DNA from: Eublepharis macularius
Lineage: Eukaryota; Chordata; Lepidosauria; Squamata; Eublepharidae
NCBI RefSeq assembly: GCF_028583425.1
Contig: NC_072807.1
Location: 30,199,001 to 30,263,000, forward strand
Direction: 5' to 3'
Length of the DNA: 64,000 bases
The notes under the pieces were generated by a model. The model was not told where the DNA came from and did no database searches. It saw nothing but the letters and a program-made list of their open reading frames with translations. Every line of letters begins with the position of its first letter. The stretch's first letter is position 1. This document shows positions 60,241 to 64,000 of this stretch, in pieces. Made by a program: the position numbers and the translations under genes.

Positions 60241-60641
60241 AGCAGATCCCAGACATTTCAGAGGACATGCCTCAAGGGAAAAATTGGGAGTGTCCTCCGA
60301 TAAGGGGGCATCTGCCCATGTTCCTTTGCCCAAGTGCATGACAGCCGTCTGTCCTGCTTTAGAGCTTTGCCTTAATAATGGACATACGATATAAAGAGAG
60401 AGTATTACAACAAAAAAGTAACCACCTGCAGAAAGCCATAAAGACTAACGAAGAAAAACAGTGAAAAACTACTTATTGTGTATACTATATCCTAATACAG
60501 CTTTCACCAAGAAAACCCCTCTTATTGTTATGCTGTCATGCTTATTATTTCATCCAAACAATTACACATAATACAACAGTGTATTCAGTTCAGTCACAGT
60601 CTTGAAACAAAGTTTTAAAGCAGCCTCTACCTGACTGTTCA

Positions 60642-60732
60642 CTTAATGGCCACTCAACTTGACTCATGAGTAGACCCCAATACTAACGTGCTAGTGCACT
60701 TTACTCATGAGTCAGGTTGAGTGGCTATTAAG
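60642..60732. repeat. Foldback repeat with AP-1-type cores
   Basis: Two 31-bp arms (60642-60672 and 60702-60732) are inverse complements with two mismatches, around a 29-bp loop. Each arm holds TGACTCA/TGAGTCA. The motif tactcatgagtcaggttg recurs once more at 60860-60877. No target duplication was found. Confidence 0.75.
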
Positions 60733-61094
60733 CGAAGACCTGCTGGTGCTAATTTTCTTGAGGTCTGAATGTATTATATTGGGCGAGTGCAATAAGTAAG
60801 GTAGGTTCTTAACCGTTGAAAAGAAAAAAATGTTTACTTTGCACTTTAGTATTTGGGACTACTCATGAGTCAGGTTGTTACTAATGGACATGTCATATGG
60901 AACATAAATCCACTCCCTCCAAACACTTAAGAACTAACAGACTTATGGTGGTATAAGCGTTCATTGGGGAAGAGCTCGCTTTGTCAGAAGTGTGAAGTGT
61001 TTTCCTTTTCAACTGTCAAATGAAGCTAATGTTTCATGCCTCTCTCTGCCCACAAAAACTTATGTCTCAATCAATCTGTTAGGATTTCAGGTGC

Positions 61095-61810
61095 CATAAG
61101 AGTCCCTTGAGTCTGATCTGGAGATTACAGCTGGTACAAAATGCAGTGGTGCATGTTACTATGGGAGCGCCAAGCAGAGTGTGTACACCAGTATTGCGCC
61201 AGCTGCATTGGTTGCCAGTGGAGTACCAGATCAGATTCAAGTTCTGGTATTGACCTATAAAGCCCTATGCGGCCTGGGACCAGCGTATCTGCAGGACTGC
61301 CTCTCCCCATATGTGCCCCAGAGGACGCTCCGATCGAGAAAGAAACAACTATTGGAGGTCCCTGGCCCTAAGGAGGCCTGCCTAGCCTCAACCAGAGCCA
61401 GGGCCTTTTCGGTCCTGGCTCCAGCCTGGTGGAACTCTCTGTCTATTGATACCAGGGCCCAGCAGGACTTGTTATTGTTTCACCAGGCCTGCAAGACTGA
61501 GATGTTCTTCCAGGCATATGGTTGAGGCTGGGCTCGGCCTCCTCCAGCCAATAAGGGGAAAAGTGGAAGATTTGAACCCTCCCTTTTAGGGCTGTCCACC
61601 ATCTTGTTTCTAAATAGTATATATTGATTGCTGCCGTCTAATGATTATATATTGTTTGTATGTTGTATTATTGAAACGTTTTAACTGTTTTTATATTTCT
61701 GTAATATATAAATTTATGATGTGTTTTAAATGTGTTGCAATCCGCCCTGAGCCCACATGCGGGAGGGCAGAATAAAAATCTAAAGTAAATAAAAAATAAA
61801 AATAAATAGC
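61095..61810 (+). mobile_element. CR1/L2-type LINE, ORF2 end and 3'UTR
   Basis: Encodes the ORF2 C-terminal motifs LQ..(Q)LHWLPV, 'LTYKALCGLGPAYLQDCLSP', 'YVPQRTLRS' and 'ASTRARAFSVLAPAWWNSL' (frame from 61181 to 61525). The 3'UTR ends 'ccgccctgagcccacatgcg' and an aaataaaaata tail. The upstream part of the ORF is absent (5' truncated), and the short upstream piece is in another frame. Confidence 0.8.
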
Positions 61811-62970
61811 TGTTTTGGTTGCAACAAATTAATATGGCTACCCCTCTGGAATAAATCTGGAGGGCAGTCCTCCTTGTCCTATGGGCAAAAATTATTCAGA
61901 CATGCCCTCCCTAAGACAGTGTGAGGATTCTTAGGTAAGAATCTGAGAAACTGTAGGCTTCCACACTGCCGGATCTTCCATTGCTTAATCTGCTCATGCC
62001 GTTTACCTCTTGTCTCCTCTTGTCCGTTCTTTTCCTTTCCAGAGTGTATAAAGCCCTCTGATCAGGAACGGTGTTAATTCAGAGCCTAATGAACACCTGA
62101 TAAGAGTAAAATAAAATAGATGTAGTCCCTTCCTATTAAGAAGGTAATCCCATCGAAAACCCAATCGTATGCAGCGTGCTTAAATTTGCAGAAGTCACAG
62201 TGGGTTTAAATTCTGCATACAATCGGGCTGTAAAGATTTGTGCACAGGAATGTATCTTTATTTGGTTTAGAACAAAAATTTGTTTTTTTAAAAAAAAATA
62301 GCATACTGTATATATCTCAAGAGAATATATTCATTACATATATTCTGCTTTCAACCTAATCAAAAAGTGGATTCTAGTACATACAAATTTATGCTACAGA
62401 ACATTTTCTGTAACTTCCAGTAATTATGCAAAAATAACATCACTCTATATCCAAGCATAATTTATCTGGCCCTCATACAAGCCTGACAGTTCCCCAAACA
62501 CCTGGTAAAGACATGCAGAAGGTTGCAAATATAGGGCGGAGGGGGAGAGGAGAGAATGACTAAGAGAGGTCCGGAAGACAAATATTCCAAAAATATTGTA
62601 TTTTCAAGATCCAATTAAAAGAGACCACTCCCGACTGCTGATGAACTGGCAAAATAGGGCACATAAACCTATAAAGAGAAACAATTACTTTCTGAAGTGA
62701 AACCACTCCCAGACCACATTGAGCCCAAATTTATAGTTTAAAATCTGCATACGAATTCCAACTCTGCAGCTTCTCACAGGAGCTTCTCTTCAAAAACTGC
62801 TGTGCTAAAGGTCTGGCAGTCTTCAAATCTATTACTGAATATTCAAAGAGATTTCAAATCCTCTCCCACTGCTTTCTGTTCCTTTTATTAATGTCTGACC
62901 TGTATCCATTGCTTCTCTTACAATGGGGCCAGCTTGGGCCAACATAAATCGCAGAGGAGCACTTCTAGGA

Positions 62971-63186
62971 GAGGGGCCCTGGCTCATTGGCAGAGTGTCT
63001 GCTTAGCGTATAGAAGGTCCCACATTCAATCCCTAGCATCTCTAGTTTAAAAGGATGTGACAGTGGGTGATGGGAAAGACTTCTGCCTGAGACCCTGTTG
63101 AGCTGCTGCCAGTCAGAGTAGACCATATGGATCTTGATGAACCAGTGGCCTGAGTTCAGTATATGGCAGCTTCATGTGTTCATGTG
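62971..63186 (+). mobile_element. tRNA-derived SINE, near complete
   Basis: Head with A box 'ggctcattggcagagtgtct' and B box 'cacattcaatccctagc', then 'gacttctgcctgagaccctg', 'ctgctgccagtcagagtaga' and the end 'ggcagcttcatgtgttcatg'. It lacks the tRNA 3' half, so it is not a tRNA gene. Confidence 0.75.
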
Positions 63187-64000
63187 ATAGCATGCATCTT
63201 GTGCAAAAAGATGCACAGGTGAATACACCCTTGAGGATCCGGGTGATATTGTTGAACCTTGCAATAGGCTCAAGTAGAGGCAGAGAAAGGAACTGGCCTT
63301 GGCACACGTTCGTCAAGTGTGGGGAGATGCAATGTTAGCCAGGAAGTATAGTTTAAAAAGACAGAGCCAGCGGAGATCGTTCTTCAGAGGGTTTGTCAAT
63401 TTCCTCTTTGCCTTCTCAAAGACTCTGTCAATCTCACCTCTCCAGTCTAAAATTGTGTGGGGTCGCAACCAGAGGGCAGCAAGGAATGGAAATGGGCTGG
63501 AGCTGCCTTCCAGAGCCAGGCTTGAACCTGGAGAGGTTATAATGGGCTGAAGTTTCCCTTCTGACATTTCACAGCCCCTTCACACAGCTCCAGTATTTAC
63601 AAAGCCTTTGCCCTTCCACCGTCTTTTAAAAATACCCTTCCCAACTAACACTGCATCTCCCAACACATGTTCTTCCCATGTCAGATGACTCCTCGTAATC
63701 TTGTCATTCTGTATCTTAATTTCCCCAGGTGAATGTATATGGTCATTTTAGGAATATTTGGTTTAAATCTGCAAATGCTTGCTCCTGTCCAAAGAGGGCC
63801 AGCTCAGCCAACCAGGATATAGCTCTACTGGTAGCGCATCTGTGGAATATTTTTGCATAGGACTCCACATCCATGCCGCCTTATGTAGGAATTGTAGAAA
63901 TTTGCCGCCTTATGTAGAAATTGGTCTATGATTTGCAAAGCCACATTTCTGTGTACAGAAGCACCTACAGTGGGCTCTACAGAGCCACAGTTGGGATTGA

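Larger units (their letters stand above)
58791..64000. other. Intergenic region upstream of ATOSA
   Basis: No gene recognised. It contains MITE-A copies and remnants, LINE 3' ends, the AP-1 foldback and a tRNA-type SINE, each listed. The last 800 bp (63190-64000) hold nothing I can name, apart from a short tRNA-like string at about 63820. Confidence 0.65.

Noticed and set aside
62971-63186. tRNA gene
   Set aside because: A and B boxes are present but there is no cloverleaf 3' half, and the body continues as a SINE.
63815-63860. tRNA-like string 'ggatatagctctactggtag'
   Set aside because: A-box-like only; no B box or acceptor stem follows, so no feature is called.
1-64000. Endogenous retrovirus, LTR element, CRISPR array or processed pseudogene
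   Set aside because: I found no paired LTRs, no gag/pol/env-like motifs, no regularly spaced short repeats and no intronless host-gene copy.

Overview
The window is vertebrate nuclear DNA: long introns, GT-AG splice sites, two CpG-island promoters and many interspersed repeats. The repeats are typical of squamate reptiles: two Sauria-type SINEs with their BovB-like tail, 5S-rRNA-derived SINEs, MIR/CORE-type SINEs, CR1/L2-type LINE tails, hAT-type MITEs and one L1-like element. A lizard, perhaps a gecko, is the likeliest source; the exact species cannot be read from the sequence.

Two protein-coding genes are present, both on the minus strand in tandem. ARPP19 (coding exons 10880-10836, 8114-7992 and 5248-5078) gives an intact 112-residue protein with the Greatwall site Ser62 and the PKA-type site Ser104. 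Its promoter is a CpG island at about 10.6-11.1 kb. ATOSA (FAM214A) has twelve coding exons from 57039 down to 16878. They join in frame to 1081 codons, i.e. 1080 residues plus the stop. Its CpG-island promoter lies at about 57.7-58.8 kb, and its intron between the first two coding exons is 23 kb. As I recall it, the same pair in the same order lies on human 15q21, between MYO5A and ONECUT1, so this is conserved synteny. The two genes are not functionally linked as far as the sequence shows: ARPP19 is a mitotic PP2A-B55 inhibitor and ATOSA is a nuclear transcription regulator.

Layout: 1-1065, a LINE broken up by a SINE fragment and a MITE; about 2.0-5.1 kb, probable ARPP19 3'UTR; 5.1-10.9 kb, ARPP19; 10.9-15.8 kb, intergenic with nested repeats and a well-preserved 5S SINE; about 15.8-58.4 kb, ATOSA; 58.8-64 kb, intergenic with MITE remnants, a foldback carrying AP-1-type motifs, a LINE 3' end and a tRNA-type SINE.

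No CRISPR array, operon, functional RNA gene, endogenous retrovirus or clearly new system was found. The more interesting observations are an ORF1-only L1-like element in an ATOSA intron, GC-rich ATOSA leader sequence with candidate upstream ORFs and triplet repeats, a ZNF143/THAP11-type motif upstream of ARPP19, a duplicated 29-residue segment in ATOSA, and several transposons with clean target-site duplications.
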